Notes under the pieces: model-generated
The model's input: only the letters and a program-made list of their open reading frames with translations
What the model was told of the DNA's origin: nothing
Database searches by the model: none
Program-made: the position numbers and the translations under genes
Origin: a bacterium
GTDB lineage: Bacteria > Vulcanimicrobiota > Xenobia > Xenobiales > JADMJV01
Direction: 5' to 3'
NCBI GenBank assembly: GCA_018266105.1
Contig: JAFEBA010000004.1
Coordinates: forward strand, 1 to 64,000
DNA: 64,000 bases
Shown: positions 16,461-25,066 of the stretch, piece by piece
Position numbering within the stretch: the first letter of the stretch is position 1
Layout: every line of letters starts with the position of its first letter

Positions 16461-17423
16461 CTAAGGTTCCAAGGCGAGTTCGGATCGAATCCGAAGCGCC
16501 CCCAGAACTCCACTCTCGATTGGTCGCGGTGCCCGCTGCACAGGCAGGTCCACCTGCTCCTTGAGATACGCTTCCAGGCCCTGTAAGTAGGCCGCTCCAC
16601 CGGTCAACATCAGACCCTGCTGTAGCACCGATTCGGCCAGCAACGGAGGCATCTGATCCAGCACGCTGCGAATCAGCTCCAGCAGACGCTGAAGCGGTTC
16701 GATCAGGGCTTTGCCCAGGCTATCCATGGGCACGTCGCGGTAGATGGGCAGGCCGGTAGCCAGTTCGCGACCGCGCACTTCCAGAGTCTGCTCGGGCCAG
16801 TGCTCGGCCCAACAGCTAATCTGATGCTTGAGGTGACGGGCGGTGGCCTGGCTCACTTCCAGACCGTGCTCCTGATAGAGACAGCGCTGAATGGCGATCT
16901 CCAGATCGTCTCCGCCCCAACGAATGGAGCGTCGCAGCACCACGTCGGCGGCCACCAGGGCCATCTCGCTGGTGGTGGCCCCAATGTCCACCACCGCCAC
17001 AGCCGGTTCACCGCTGGTGCTTCCCCAGGCCACGGCCACCGGCATCTGCACGATGCGAATGCTCAGAAAGCCCAGATCCTTGAGCAGCTCGGCCCACTGT
17101 TTCCGCTCCAGGGGAGAGGCCACGCTGGGCAGCACCAGTCGTGCTGACGGGCGCGACCAGCCGCGCATGCCCTGGCGACGCAGCATCTGACGAAGCTGTT
17201 CCTGGACCGCTCCGGGGGCGGCCAGATGAGCCTGGGATACGGGTTGGAAAACCTGGATCCGCTCAGGCGCTCTTTGCATAATGGGCACTGCCACCTGACC
17301 CACGGCAACCGCCTGGGGCAGACTCCAACAGTTGGCCACCAACGAGGGTTCACAGAGAACCTCGTTCTTTCCGGCCACTGCTACACGGGTTTGATATGAT
17401 CCAACATCTAAGGCGATCAGCAT
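16461..17423 (-). CDS. MreB-like actin-family protein, divergent
   Basis: A 320-residue actin-fold protein, first gene of the rod operon. Phosphate-1 is recognisable as ALDVGSYQTRVAV (residues 3-15), the MreB-like NEVLCEPSLVA follows, phosphate-2 is VVDIGATTSEMAL from about 144, and the adenosine motif is LTGGAAYLQGL near the C-terminus. The glycine-rich tracts are degraded compared with canonical MreB, and similarity is low overall. I chose the ATG with AGGAGG seven bases upstream; 36 bases of extra frame precede it. It lies 13 bases before the MreB-MreC fusion. A FtsA- or PilM-type reading is possible but the setting favours MreB. Confidence 0.8.
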   Translation of the reverse strand: MLIALDVGSYQTRVAVAGKNEVLCEPSLVANCWSLPQAVAVGQVAVPIMQRAPERIQVFQPVSQAHLAAPGAVQEQLRQMLRRQGMRGWSRPSARLVLPSVASPLERKQWAELLKDLGFLSIRIVQMPVAVAWGSTSGEPAVAVVDIGATTSEMALVAADVVLRRSIRWGGDDLEIAIQRCLYQEHGLEVSQATARHLKHQISCWAEHWPEQTLEVRGRELATGLPIYRDVPMDSLGKALIEPLQRLLELIRSVLDQMPPLLAESVLQQGLMLTGGAAYLQGLEAYLKEQVDLPVQRAPRPIESGVLGALRIRSELALEP

Positions 17424-17486
17424 GGGATCCTCCTGCCGTTGAAATTCATTCAACAGCATGGACCCCCTCTCAACTTAAGAACAAAA

Positions 17487-17580
17487 GTTCGTCGAACACC
17501 TCCCGGGAAGATTTCGAACACCCCCCAGAAAGCCCGCCAAATCAGGGGTTGGAGCGCTCATTCAGGGGGTTCGAAACTCC
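17487..17580 (-). promoter_or_regulatory. Repeated TCGAAC motifs upstream of the rod operon
   Basis: The gap before the rod operon holds an 11-base palindrome GTTCGTCGAAC at 17487-17497, two exact direct copies of TCGAACACC starting at 17492 and 17514 (22 bases apart, two helical turns), and a third related TCGAAACTCC at 17571-17580. This arrangement fits cooperative binding of a regulator, but no regulator is known. Confidence 0.35.
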
Positions 17581-17616
17581 CCGGCTTGATTGAAATTTTT
17601 TACAGTAGGGCCCACT

Positions 17617-18234
17617 CTATTCCTCGAGGGGAAGATTGGCTTTCAGTTTGCCATTGATAAACTTCTGGTGGCGCAGAGGCTTGTCATCCAGACTTTCAAC
17701 AATACGCCACTCTTCATCGCTCTCAAACTGCCAGACGTCAGTGGTATCAAACTCCTTCTCGATCCTGAGTTCATAGGCTTCTTCGATGCGGGTGTGACGA
17801 TAGTGAACCTTGCAGCGGGTAGGCCCCAACGGAGTTACCTTGAGAATCTTCACCGGGTTGCGCATGTCGATGGCGCCGACTTCATTCTCCAGCTTGAGAG
17901 CTTCAGCAAAGTCTTTCTCGATGATTCGCTTGAGCTTGTTGCGGTCGAGAACCCTTCCATTCTCCCTATAGCCGCGGGAAAAGAGGTCCAGGATCGTATC
18001 CGGGTCGCGAACGTGCAGGGCTTTATCCAGGGTGGCATACTGGCGCTCCAGGGCGGCCCTCATCTGGGCGGCCGTAAACTTGCGCTCGGGTGGCTTGGGC
18101 ACGGGGACTTGCGTGGGAGTCACCTTGGGGGTGACGCTCGCGACGGGTGCATCCTGCTTGCAGCCGGGCAAAGAGAGCAGAGCTAAGCTCAATAAAACAA
18201 CCAGTTCAATACGGGGCATCAGCCAGTCTAGCAT
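17617..18234 (-). CDS. Putative lipoprotein with NTF2/SnoaL-like domain
   Basis: A protein of about 205 residues with a short hydrophobic signal ending LALLSLPGC, a plausible lipobox, followed by a Thr/Pro-rich linker (VTPKVTPTQVPVPKPP). The remaining 150 residues, with the pattern ALERQYATLDKALHVRDPDTILDLFSRGY, resemble NTF2/DUF4440-like domains seen in exported proteins. Two close in-frame ATGs (18234 and 18219) could start it and neither has a clear ribosome binding site. It stands alone between the rod operon and the ATPase operon. Function unknown. Confidence 0.65.
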   Translation of the reverse strand: MLDWLMPRIELVVLLSLALLSLPGCKQDAPVASVTPKVTPTQVPVPKPPERKFTAAQMRAALERQYATLDKALHVRDPDTILDLFSRGYRENGRVLDRNKLKRIIEKDFAEALKLENEVGAIDMRNPVKILKVTPLGPTRCKVHYRHTRIEEAYELRIEKEFDTTDVWQFESDEEWRIVESLDDKPLRHQKFINGKLKANLPLEE

Positions 18235-18240
18235 TGTAGC

Positions 18241-18291
18241 CTTCGGTGGGAAATCACCGAAGTTCGCCACCGGAAACTCGCCTGACAGGCG
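18241..18291. repeat. Two inverted repeats upstream of the lipoprotein gene
   Basis: CTTCGGTG and CACCGAAG form a perfect eight-base stem with a six-base loop at 18241-18262. CGCCTG-A-CAGGCG is a second perfect palindrome at 18279-18291. Both lie in the 176-base gap ahead of the lipoprotein gene. They could be operators or a 5' leader hairpin; neither has a U-tract to make a clear terminator. Confidence 0.4.
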
Positions 18292-18410
18292 TGAGTCCAA
18301 CTCCTGATATCAAATCCGCGGCGAATCTGGAAAATTCCGCCCTTGTCGTTGTCCGTTCCCCTGCGCTGGAGCGCCCGCCCCGCAGAAATGCCGGCTTCCG
18401 GCCAAGCCTC

Positions 18411-18845
18411 CTAGGTTGCGGACTTCTCCAACTCAATGATGGCCTGACGCAAGCGATCCGGGATGGGCGCGCTTTTGCCCGCGGCGTAGTCGTAGTAAAC
18501 CGAGACCGAAGTGCCTTTGGCCACGTAGTCCTGCTGAGTGAGGCTGAAAATCCGATATTGTTGGATAAAGCTGCTCCTCCCCAGGCGCGAAATGCCGATC
18601 TCGGTGCGCACCCGATCAGGAAATTGGAGCGGCTTCAGGAAGTCGCAGGTGGTGCTGGCCAGAATCGGCCCTTCACCCACCTGTCCGGGCTCGGGCAGGC
18701 CAAGCCCCAGGCGAGCGAACTGGGCGATGCGGGCATTCTCAAAGTAACGGAAATAGACGGTATTGTTGACATGGCCAAGCTTATCTTGCTCGCCCCAGGC
18801 CACCTCCTGCTCAACACCGACCGGAAAGCGGGTCTCAAACTCCAA
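18411..18845 (-). CDS. Hotdog-fold acyl-CoA thioesterase (YbgC/4HBT type)
   Basis: A protein of about 144 residues with the 4-hydroxybenzoyl-CoA thioesterase signature GEQDKLGHVNNTVYFRYFENAR, in which the Asp at the start of the motif is the usual catalytic residue. It hydrolyses an acyl-CoA or acyl-ACP thioester. I chose a TTG start at 18845, which overlaps the end of the Hsp90-like gene and has an AGGAAGAAG site; an ATG at 18914 would overlap that gene by 80 bases. It is last in a five-gene operon, which is an unexpected partner for ATPases. Confidence 0.8.
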   Translation of the reverse strand: MEFETRFPVGVEQEVAWGEQDKLGHVNNTVYFRYFENARIAQFARLGLGLPEPGQVGEGPILASTTCDFLKPLQFPDRVRTEIGISRLGRSSFIQQYRIFSLTQQDYVAKGTSVSVYYDYAAGKSAPIPDRLRQAIIELEKSAT

Positions 18846-20439
18846 CTTCGTCTTCTTCCTGAAGGTAGGCTTCCAAAAGCTTGGTGCAGGTCTTCTCGTC
18901 GATTCCGTCATCACTGACGATGGCCGAAGCCAGTAAGTAGGGGGCTTCTTTGCGATACTCGGGCTTCAAGCGGAAGTGCGGCTCGATCAGAGGGTCGGCC
19001 ACGTTCAAGATCACGGTGGTGTTCTTGTTCCAGCCAAAGAGTCGTTCGAAGATCCCTTTGGGGGCGATCTTATCGAAACGAATGACCTCGTCCGGCTTAT
19101 CGCAAGCAAGATAGATTCGATTGCTGACGCTGGAATTGGGATAGTTGAAGTTGCCCGCCACCACCTTGCGGTAGGGGCTGCCGGCCCGATGCAGGATGCG
19201 CATGGCGGCCTGGATCATCTTCTCCTGAGACTCGGGCAGAGCCGTGAGCAGGGTGGGGCTGGCATAAACTTCGTTGGCCTTGGTTGGAACAATGTTGCCG
19301 GCCAGCTTGGCCAGCAACTGACCCAGGCCCGGCTCCTTGGAGGGATTCCAGCGCACGACCAGGCGACCGTCGTCCACCAGGCGCTGCACAACGGCATTGG
19401 TCTGCTCCTCGAAGAGCAGCTCTTTGTGCCGCTTGACCTCCGCTTTGAGCTCGCGAATGCTGATTTTACGAGAGCCCAGGCTTGGAATGATGGGCTGCTG
19501 CTCCAGCTCGGGCGGAACTTTGGCCACATGATAGGCCAGATAACCCAGAATGTTATCGTCGCTCTGCTGCTGAGCGGCCGCAAACAGGGCCGGGCGCAGC
19601 TTTTTCTCCACGCACTCCTTGAGCAGGGCCATGGCCTTGTCGTAGTTCTTGTCTTTGATGATGTTGTCGCGGGTCAGGGTGTGCTCCAGATAACGTGAAC
19701 GAATCTTGAAGGTCACGCCCGGCACGATGGCCTCTTCCCCTTCAAACAGGGTCAGACCGCGGTTAAAGTAAGCAAATTTGGGTCGCTCATCAAAAGTGGG
19801 AGCGGCCGAAATATAGGTGCCCTGGCTCTCCATGGTCACGGCCAGCGGATGAGGCAAATCGAAAGGCTCATTCAGCAGTTCGCCGTCAATGTAGATCTCC
19901 GACTCGGCGTGACGACACCACTTCTTCAGGGTATCCCGGGAGTTCTGACGATAGATCTCATTGTCTTTCGCGCTCAGCTCTTTGATCCACTTGATCTGGG
20001 TTCCCTCGACCGGACGAGGCAGCACCAGACGGTCGAAAGTGCGGTCTTCTTTGAAGTAAATTCGCCAGTATTCGCCGTCCTTACCGGTGTCCACGAAGAC
20101 GGCCTTGGGTTTGAGCGCGAAAATCGAGACGAAGCCGATGCCGAACTTACCGATCTTGGTGAAGTCATCTTCCTTGGAAGAGGAGAAGAGGCGGGTCAGC
20201 TTGGTATCGATGACCTCACGCGTCATTCCCTCGCCGGTGTCGTTGATATGCAGCACGAACACGCCCTTGTCGTTATCTTTGTTGGGGGTGTATTCGAAGT
20301 CAACATCCACCCGGGTGGAGCCGGCGTCGATGCTGTTTTGCACCAACTCGCGCAAGAAGGCGAACTGATCAGAAAATTGCTGAACGAGATTGTCGAGGGT
20401 ATCGCCGGCTTCAATGGCAATATTCGGATCGCTGGCCAT
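18835..20439 (-). CDS. Hsp90-like GHKL ATPase
   Basis: A 534-residue protein with an N-terminal GHKL ATP-binding fold. The N-box is FLRELVQNSIDAGSTRV with Glu31 and Asn35, the G1 box is DTGEGMT (about 67-73) and the G2 box is GKFGIGFVS (about 97-105). This is the Hsp90/MutL/histidine-kinase ATP lid layout, with Glu positioned for hydrolysis as in Hsp90. The remaining 380 residues do not clearly match HtpG middle and C-terminal domains, and the length is shorter than HtpG (about 620). The ATG follows the AAA+ gene stop by one base, with AGGAG nearby. It is probably a dedicated remodelling ATPase rather than housekeeping HtpG. Confidence 0.75.
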   Translation of the reverse strand: MASDPNIAIEAGDTLDNLVQQFSDQFAFLRELVQNSIDAGSTRVDVDFEYTPNKDNDKGVFVLHINDTGEGMTREVIDTKLTRLFSSSKEDDFTKIGKFGIGFVSIFALKPKAVFVDTGKDGEYWRIYFKEDRTFDRLVLPRPVEGTQIKWIKELSAKDNEIYRQNSRDTLKKWCRHAESEIYIDGELLNEPFDLPHPLAVTMESQGTYISAAPTFDERPKFAYFNRGLTLFEGEEAIVPGVTFKIRSRYLEHTLTRDNIIKDKNYDKAMALLKECVEKKLRPALFAAAQQQSDDNILGYLAYHVAKVPPELEQQPIIPSLGSRKISIRELKAEVKRHKELLFEEQTNAVVQRLVDDGRLVVRWNPSKEPGLGQLLAKLAGNIVPTKANEVYASPTLLTALPESQEKMIQAAMRILHRAGSPYRKVVAGNFNYPNSSVSNRIYLACDKPDEVIRFDKIAPKGIFERLFGWNKNTTVILNVADPLIEPHFRLKPEYRKEAPYLLASAIVSDDGIDEKTCTKLLEAYLQEEDEVGV

Positions 20440-20440
20440 G

Positions 20441-22099
20441 CTACTTCTCTCCTAAGGTTTGTAGAGCCGCCTTTTGAGCGGACAGGTTGAGCACAATTTC
20501 CTTGACACGGCTCTGGAACTGGTCGGCCTGGTTCTGTTCATCCGCAGCCAGCTCGAACTCGCTGAAGCGTTTCATCATGGTGTGGATGTCATCGAAGGTC
20601 ATGGGGCGGGCCAACTCGCGCAGAATTCGCTGGCGTTCGGCAAAGCCGACCTGGTAATACTCCGCCGGAGGCTCCACGTCCTGAATCTTGGTCAGGATGT
20701 TCTGGCAGATGGCCTCCACATTGCGCCCGGAGAACTCAAAATCGATGCACAACTGACCGATTCTGAGCCATTCCTGCTCGCTGAGGTGGAGCATGTCGCC
20801 AAACTCCTTGAGCTTCTTGTCGCGCATCAGCTCCACAAAATCTTCGGCCGAGTCCGGCCCCTTGATCTTGTGGGGATCCTGAGAGATGCGCGACAGAGTG
20901 GCCTCATCCATATTCATGTAGTTGGCATCGCACATCAGGAACCACTTCCCGTTCTTGGGAATGAGCGTGCCGTCAAAGATGCCGAAGCTGGCGCCTAAGA
21001 TATTGGATTCTTCCGAGCGCATCCCCGGGTCACTGCGAGCCGCGAAAGCGGTGTCGATGTCGGGCCAGTAGACACCGACCACTCCGTTGAAGCCGTGCAC
21101 CTGCTCTTTAAAAATCTTAATCAATTGGGTGGCGCTGGCGTTCTGGAAAGACGAGGCCCAGTCGGTGCGGCGAATGACCAGGAAGCGGGCATTCACGCCT
21201 CGTTCTTTACAATACTTGAGGAAATAATTGCCGATGGCGTGGGCGGTGATGGTTTTACCGCAGCCTGGAGAGCCCTGTCCGAAAAGAACCGGGTTGAGCT
21301 TCTTGGGGTTGCGCCCCACCTCAAAGTCGTAGCCGGCCACGTCTCGAGCCAGGCGCAGCCCGGCCGCCAGATATTCTTTATTACCCACCACATCCTCGGG
21401 CCAGACCGGCAACAATTCGGCCGGTTCCTCCTCTTTGGCGGTGGTGGATGGATCCAGACCTCGGTAACCGCGGCCGCACACTTCCACCGGGAGCTTCTCG
21501 ATGGCGCGCCGGTGGCGTTCGAACTCGACATCCTGAATCTGGCCCTTGACGGCGTTGCCTTTGAGCTGGAAAAAGGCCGAGGCCACTTCCAGCAGCTGGT
21601 CGGGCACGGTAATGCTGCGAGCCGGATCGGGATGATGCTTGTGGTAATCAAGGAAGGCAGTCAACTCTTGCAGACAGGTCTGCATCAGAGTGTTGCCCTC
21701 AAAGTCGCGAATCTGCTTGACCCAGGGGGCTTTCATCGCTCCCCGCACCTCAGGCGCCTTACCCAGATGAGTGGTGCAGCTGGCGGCGGCGTGCTCTGCC
21801 GAAATGTAGGCCGCATAAAGATTGCAAAAAGCCCAGTCGACCGGATCCAGGTTGTTTTTGAAGCCAAAACCGGCGCTGTCTCGGTCAGCCGAGATGCGAT
21901 GGGCCAGCGCTTTCTGAATCTCCATGATGATGGCGCCGTAACGCTCCATGATATCCAGCAGGTTGAGATGCTGGTGGGTGTAGCCATAGGGACCACAGAC
22001 CAGGCTGGCCAGGCGCTCGGGCACCATGCTGGTTTTGATCAGCGAGCGCACCACCGGATACTCTTGTTGCAGGTCCTCGTCGGTTACGGTCAGATTCAT
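20441..22099 (-). CDS. AAA+ ATPase with novel N-terminal region
   Basis: A 552-residue protein. Residues 1-230 match no domain I know. An AAA+ module follows: Walker A GQGSPGCGKT (274-283), a Walker-B-like strand GVVGVYWPDIDTAFA (about 338-353) ending in DID rather than the usual DE, a sensor-1-like WFLMCDANYMNMDEA and LSRIS as a possible arginine finger. The C-terminal part is helical. The ATG overlaps the upstream stop as ATGA; an earlier ATG seven codons back lies inside the upstream gene. Conserved spacing suggests it works with the adjacent Hsp90-like ATPase. Confidence 0.75.
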   Translation of the reverse strand: MNLTVTDEDLQQEYPVVRSLIKTSMVPERLASLVCGPYGYTHQHLNLLDIMERYGAIIMEIQKALAHRISADRDSAGFGFKNNLDPVDWAFCNLYAAYISAEHAAASCTTHLGKAPEVRGAMKAPWVKQIRDFEGNTLMQTCLQELTAFLDYHKHHPDPARSITVPDQLLEVASAFFQLKGNAVKGQIQDVEFERHRRAIEKLPVEVCGRGYRGLDPSTTAKEEEPAELLPVWPEDVVGNKEYLAAGLRLARDVAGYDFEVGRNPKKLNPVLFGQGSPGCGKTITAHAIGNYFLKYCKERGVNARFLVIRRTDWASSFQNASATQLIKIFKEQVHGFNGVVGVYWPDIDTAFAARSDPGMRSEESNILGASFGIFDGTLIPKNGKWFLMCDANYMNMDEATLSRISQDPHKIKGPDSAEDFVELMRDKKLKEFGDMLHLSEQEWLRIGQLCIDFEFSGRNVEAICQNILTKIQDVEPPAEYYQVGFAERQRILRELARPMTFDDIHTMMKRFSEFELAADEQNQADQFQSRVKEIVLNLSAQKAALQTLGEK

Positions 22100-23163
22100 C
22101 AGATTGTATACACGATGCACTTGGCGTTGCGCTGGGCCAATAACTCTTGAAAAGGCTGGGCGATGGCCTTGGTGACGCAGAACTTGCGCTCCTTAAAGAC
22201 CCGGTAGCCCAACTTCTCGGCCCGTTCCAGAGCGAACTGGCGGGCTTCACCGTCCACCGTATGGCGATAAAGACGAGAGAAGGGGTCGGCCATTAAGTCT
22301 TCCTTGGCGCTTGAGTTAATGACCACCCGCTCCAGCGGGAAGTTGAGAATAAAATTCCCAGGATACTGCTCCAAAAGAGCGCGCACTTCATCCGGCACAG
22401 TCTCGGCCTCTTTGAACCAGAGTGGCCCCACCCGTCCGCGCACCACCTCTTCCACTTTGATTCCCGGAACTTCCGAGAGCAAAATGAAGGCAAACTCGGC
22501 CTCATCCGAGTGGTAGCGCGAAATGACGTTGCGAAAAGCCTCAGTGGCTTTTAGATCATCGCCCTGCATCTCGATCTGAGCTTTGTTCCAGCGCGAGTCC
22601 TGATGCTGCAAGGTGATGGTATAGCGAGTGAATACGCCTTCACCCGGATCGTAGCGCTCGAAAATGGAATAAAACGAGGCGGTTTTGGTGGCCAGGTCAA
22701 TGCGGCGCAGTTTCAGCTCGTGGTGAATACGCTTGGGCAGATCGCTTTTGTTGACGTCTCGGAGATACTGCAGGCGGCGGTGCAGCTTGAAGCTGGCCTC
22801 GTCCGTGCGCGAATTGACCTCAGCCGTATCGTTTCTCTGCAGAAAACGCGGAGCGGCTTCCTTGTCAGCCAGAACGCGCCCGATGTCCGGCTCGGAGGGC
22901 AAGCCGCAACGTGGATTGATGCGAATCTCGGGATCGATGCCCAGGTTGCCGCCCGGTGCCATAAGGCGATAGAGATTATCCAAAGCATTGGGATTTGGAT
23001 AAAACTGATTCAGACGCCCGCCTTTGACCAGCTTACGCAGAAATTCCAAAAAGTGATCGGCATCCTCATCTCTCAAGAGGATGCGATATTGGGTGGGATC
23101 GATGCCTAAGGTCTGGACCGGCTCGGGTTTTTCACGCTCGTATTCGGGGGCGGGAATTGCCAT
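22099..23163 (-). CDS. Protein of unknown function in ATPase operon
   Basis: A 354-residue soluble protein that I do not recognise. It has no signal peptide or membrane helix. Charged helices alternate with short strands; notable pieces are PTQYRILLRDEDADHFLEFL (about 24-43) and GNFILNFPLERVVINSSA. Its ATG directly abuts the stop of the coiled-coil gene (TAA ATG), and its stop overlaps the AAA+ start (ATGA), so its level is probably tied to theirs. It may be an adaptor or substrate of the AAA+ ATPase; this is inferred only from position. Confidence 0.65.
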   Translation of the reverse strand: MAIPAPEYEREKPEPVQTLGIDPTQYRILLRDEDADHFLEFLRKLVKGGRLNQFYPNPNALDNLYRLMAPGGNLGIDPEIRINPRCGLPSEPDIGRVLADKEAAPRFLQRNDTAEVNSRTDEASFKLHRRLQYLRDVNKSDLPKRIHHELKLRRIDLATKTASFYSIFERYDPGEGVFTRYTITLQHQDSRWNKAQIEMQGDDLKATEAFRNVISRYHSDEAEFAFILLSEVPGIKVEEVVRGRVGPLWFKEAETVPDEVRALLEQYPGNFILNFPLERVVINSSAKEDLMADPFSRLYRHTVDGEARQFALERAEKLGYRVFKERKFCVTKAIAQPFQELLAQRNAKCIVYTI

Positions 23164-24246
23164 TTATTCTCCGGGCAGTGCGGCCTGGTGGCTTCCCCCT
23201 CCACTCAGCTGTTCGCGGGCCATTCGCAGGGTTTCGTCCAGGCGCTTGTCCTGAATGGCCCGTTCGGCGGCCAGGTTCTGCTCGACCAGTTGCTGGGTGG
23301 TTTCGTCGTAGATACGCATCTCCGAAGTGAGCTTCTCGACGTTGGAGGTCAGGTAAAGGCTGGTTTGGGAAGCCAGAGTAGCCACCTTATTGACGCTGGT
23401 CTTGAGCGAGGACATGGCTTTCTGCATATCCATGGTGATCTCGCTGGCTTCGGTGGCGGTAGAGAGCGAGGCCAGGTTGCCGCGCAGCTCGTCCAAAACT
23501 TCCTGGCCCGAGTCATACATGTTCTGCATGTTGTTGTGCAGGTTGTTGAGCAACTCCAGGAAGTTGTTGTTCATCTTCACGATGCTGTGAATGCGCTCGT
23601 CAGCATTGGCATAAAGCCTGAGCTTGCCGCCGTGTTCGCTGATCAGACGGCGGACTTCGTCCAGCTCGGTCTGTTTCTCGCGCTTGGCCACAGTGGTCTC
23701 GCTGCCCATCGCTTCGACTTCAGCCGTCAACTGCTTCTCGATCTCTTTGAGCTGCAGAATATAGTGGGCGGCCTTCTCTTTGTTCTGAGTGGCCATCAAC
23801 ATCTTCTTGTTCAGACGGGAAATGTCCTGACGAACGTTCTCCACTTCCGACTCCATGCGGTCCAGGAAGCTGCCGACTTCGCGTACGCGGGTCTCGGTGA
23901 TCTGAATCTTTTCTTGAAGTAGTTCGGAGAGCGGACGCTCCGGCAGCTTGCTGCGTAACACGGGAATCCGCTCCAACAGACCACGCATAGCCAGTCCGAA
24001 CTTTTGACGGTCACCGCTGGCGGCTTCACGCAGACATTCCCAGATCGGCTTTTGCTGGACCAGGTCCTCGCTCATCTCTTTCGCGATGGAGTCCTGAGTC
24101 TTCTTCAGACCTTCCAGCTCGGTGATGCGTTCTTGCTGACGGTCGAGTTCCGGCTTGAGCGCAGCCTGCAAGCTGTCACGCGAATTGTAGTCATCCGCGT
24201 CATAGACGACCTGCCGCTGCATAATCGCCATCTTATCGTCCGCCAT
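23164..24246 (-). CDS. Long coiled-coil protein, first gene of ATPase operon
   Basis: A 360-residue protein predicted by eye to be almost entirely helical with long heptad stretches, for example in residues 30-60 and 100-190. The second half contains NNNFLELLNNLHNNMQNMYD and many Thr/Ser-rich helices, ending in a Gly/Ser/Ala tail. There is no membrane segment. It vaguely recalls TelA-type or chemoreceptor-like helical bundles but has no diagnostic motif. It leads the five-gene operon, whose promoter must lie in the 121-base divergent gap 24247-24367. Confidence 0.65.
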   Translation of the reverse strand: MADDKMAIMQRQVVYDADDYNSRDSLQAALKPELDRQQERITELEGLKKTQDSIAKEMSEDLVQQKPIWECLREAASGDRQKFGLAMRGLLERIPVLRSKLPERPLSELLQEKIQITETRVREVGSFLDRMESEVENVRQDISRLNKKMLMATQNKEKAAHYILQLKEIEKQLTAEVEAMGSETTVAKREKQTELDEVRRLISEHGGKLRLYANADERIHSIVKMNNNFLELLNNLHNNMQNMYDSGQEVLDELRGNLASLSTATEASEITMDMQKAMSSLKTSVNKVATLASQTSLYLTSNVEKLTSEMRIYDETTQQLVEQNLAAERAIQDKRLDETLRMAREQLSGGGSHQAALPGE

Positions 24247-24367
24247 CGAGGACCTCCCTTAGAAATTCGGGTTTGAGGTTTCTGGTTTGTAAAGTAAGGT
24301 TCTTCTAGCTCTCATCCATAATCCTGCTGCGACAGGACGCGCGCCCAGGTACGGGGTAGATTGCCCG

Positions 24368-25066
24368 ATGGCCGAGAGGGTGCAAAAGTATCTGGCGCGT
24401 TGCGGAGTGGGCTCGCGACGCGCCTGCGAAAAACTGATTGAAGCGGGACGCGTGCGCGTCAACGGCTCGGTGGTAGCCCTGGGGGCCTGCGTCGAAGCCC
24501 AAGATGAGGTGCTGGTCGACCAGCGCCCGGTGGTCCTGAGCTCCGGGCTGCATTACTGGATGCTCAACAAACCGGTCGGCTACGTGACCAGCGTGACCGA
24601 CCCTCAGGGCCGGGACACGGTCATGCGCTTGATGCCCAAACATTTGCCGCGCATCTTCCCCGTCGGCCGCCTGGACCTCGATTCCATGGGATTGCTGCTC
24701 TTCACCAACGATGGCGATCTGACTTACAAACTGCTGCACCCCTCCGGACACGTCTGGAAAACCTACCACTGTGGACTGCGCTCCCAGCCTCCCGAATCGG
24801 TGTTGGAAAGAGTGCGCTCCGGCCTGGAACTGGAAGATGGGCCCACTTCGCCCTGCAAAGCCCAATGGACTCGAGGCTGCCTGGAAATCGCTCTATGCGA
24901 GGGCCGCAAGCGCCAGGTGCGACGAATGCTGGCTTCGGTCGGCTACCCGGTGGAATGGTTGCGGCGAGTTTCCTTCGGGCCACTCAGCCTGGGCAATCTG
25001 CCCGAGGGTCAGTGCCGGGCTCTCAGCGAGCAGGAAGTGGAGGCCTTGCGTGCCGCGCATTCCTGA
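24368..25066 (+). CDS. Pseudouridine synthase, RsuA/RluB family
   Basis: A 232-residue rRNA-modifying enzyme. An N-terminal S4 RNA-binding domain (RVQKYLARCGVGSRRACEKL) precedes the catalytic domain with GRLDLDSMGLLLFTNDGDL, where Asp103 is the nucleophile, and EGRKRQVRRML near the C-terminus. It matches RluB-type enzymes that modify 23S rRNA, though RsuA or RluE cannot be excluded. The gene overlaps the dnaG start by 17 bases. Confidence 0.9.
   Translation: MAERVQKYLARCGVGSRRACEKLIEAGRVRVNGSVVALGACVEAQDEVLVDQRPVVLSSGLHYWMLNKPVGYVTSVTDPQGRDTVMRLMPKHLPRIFPVGRLDLDSMGLLLFTNDGDLTYKLLHPSGHVWKTYHCGLRSQPPESVLERVRSGLELEDGPTSPCKAQWTRGCLEIALCEGRKRQVRRMLASVGYPVEWLRRVSFGPLSLGNLPEGQCRALSEQEVEALRAAHS

Noticed and set aside
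24247..24367. Possible tRNA or small RNA in the divergent gap
   Set aside because: No TTCRA-type T-loop or cloverleaf pairing and no strong hairpin were found.
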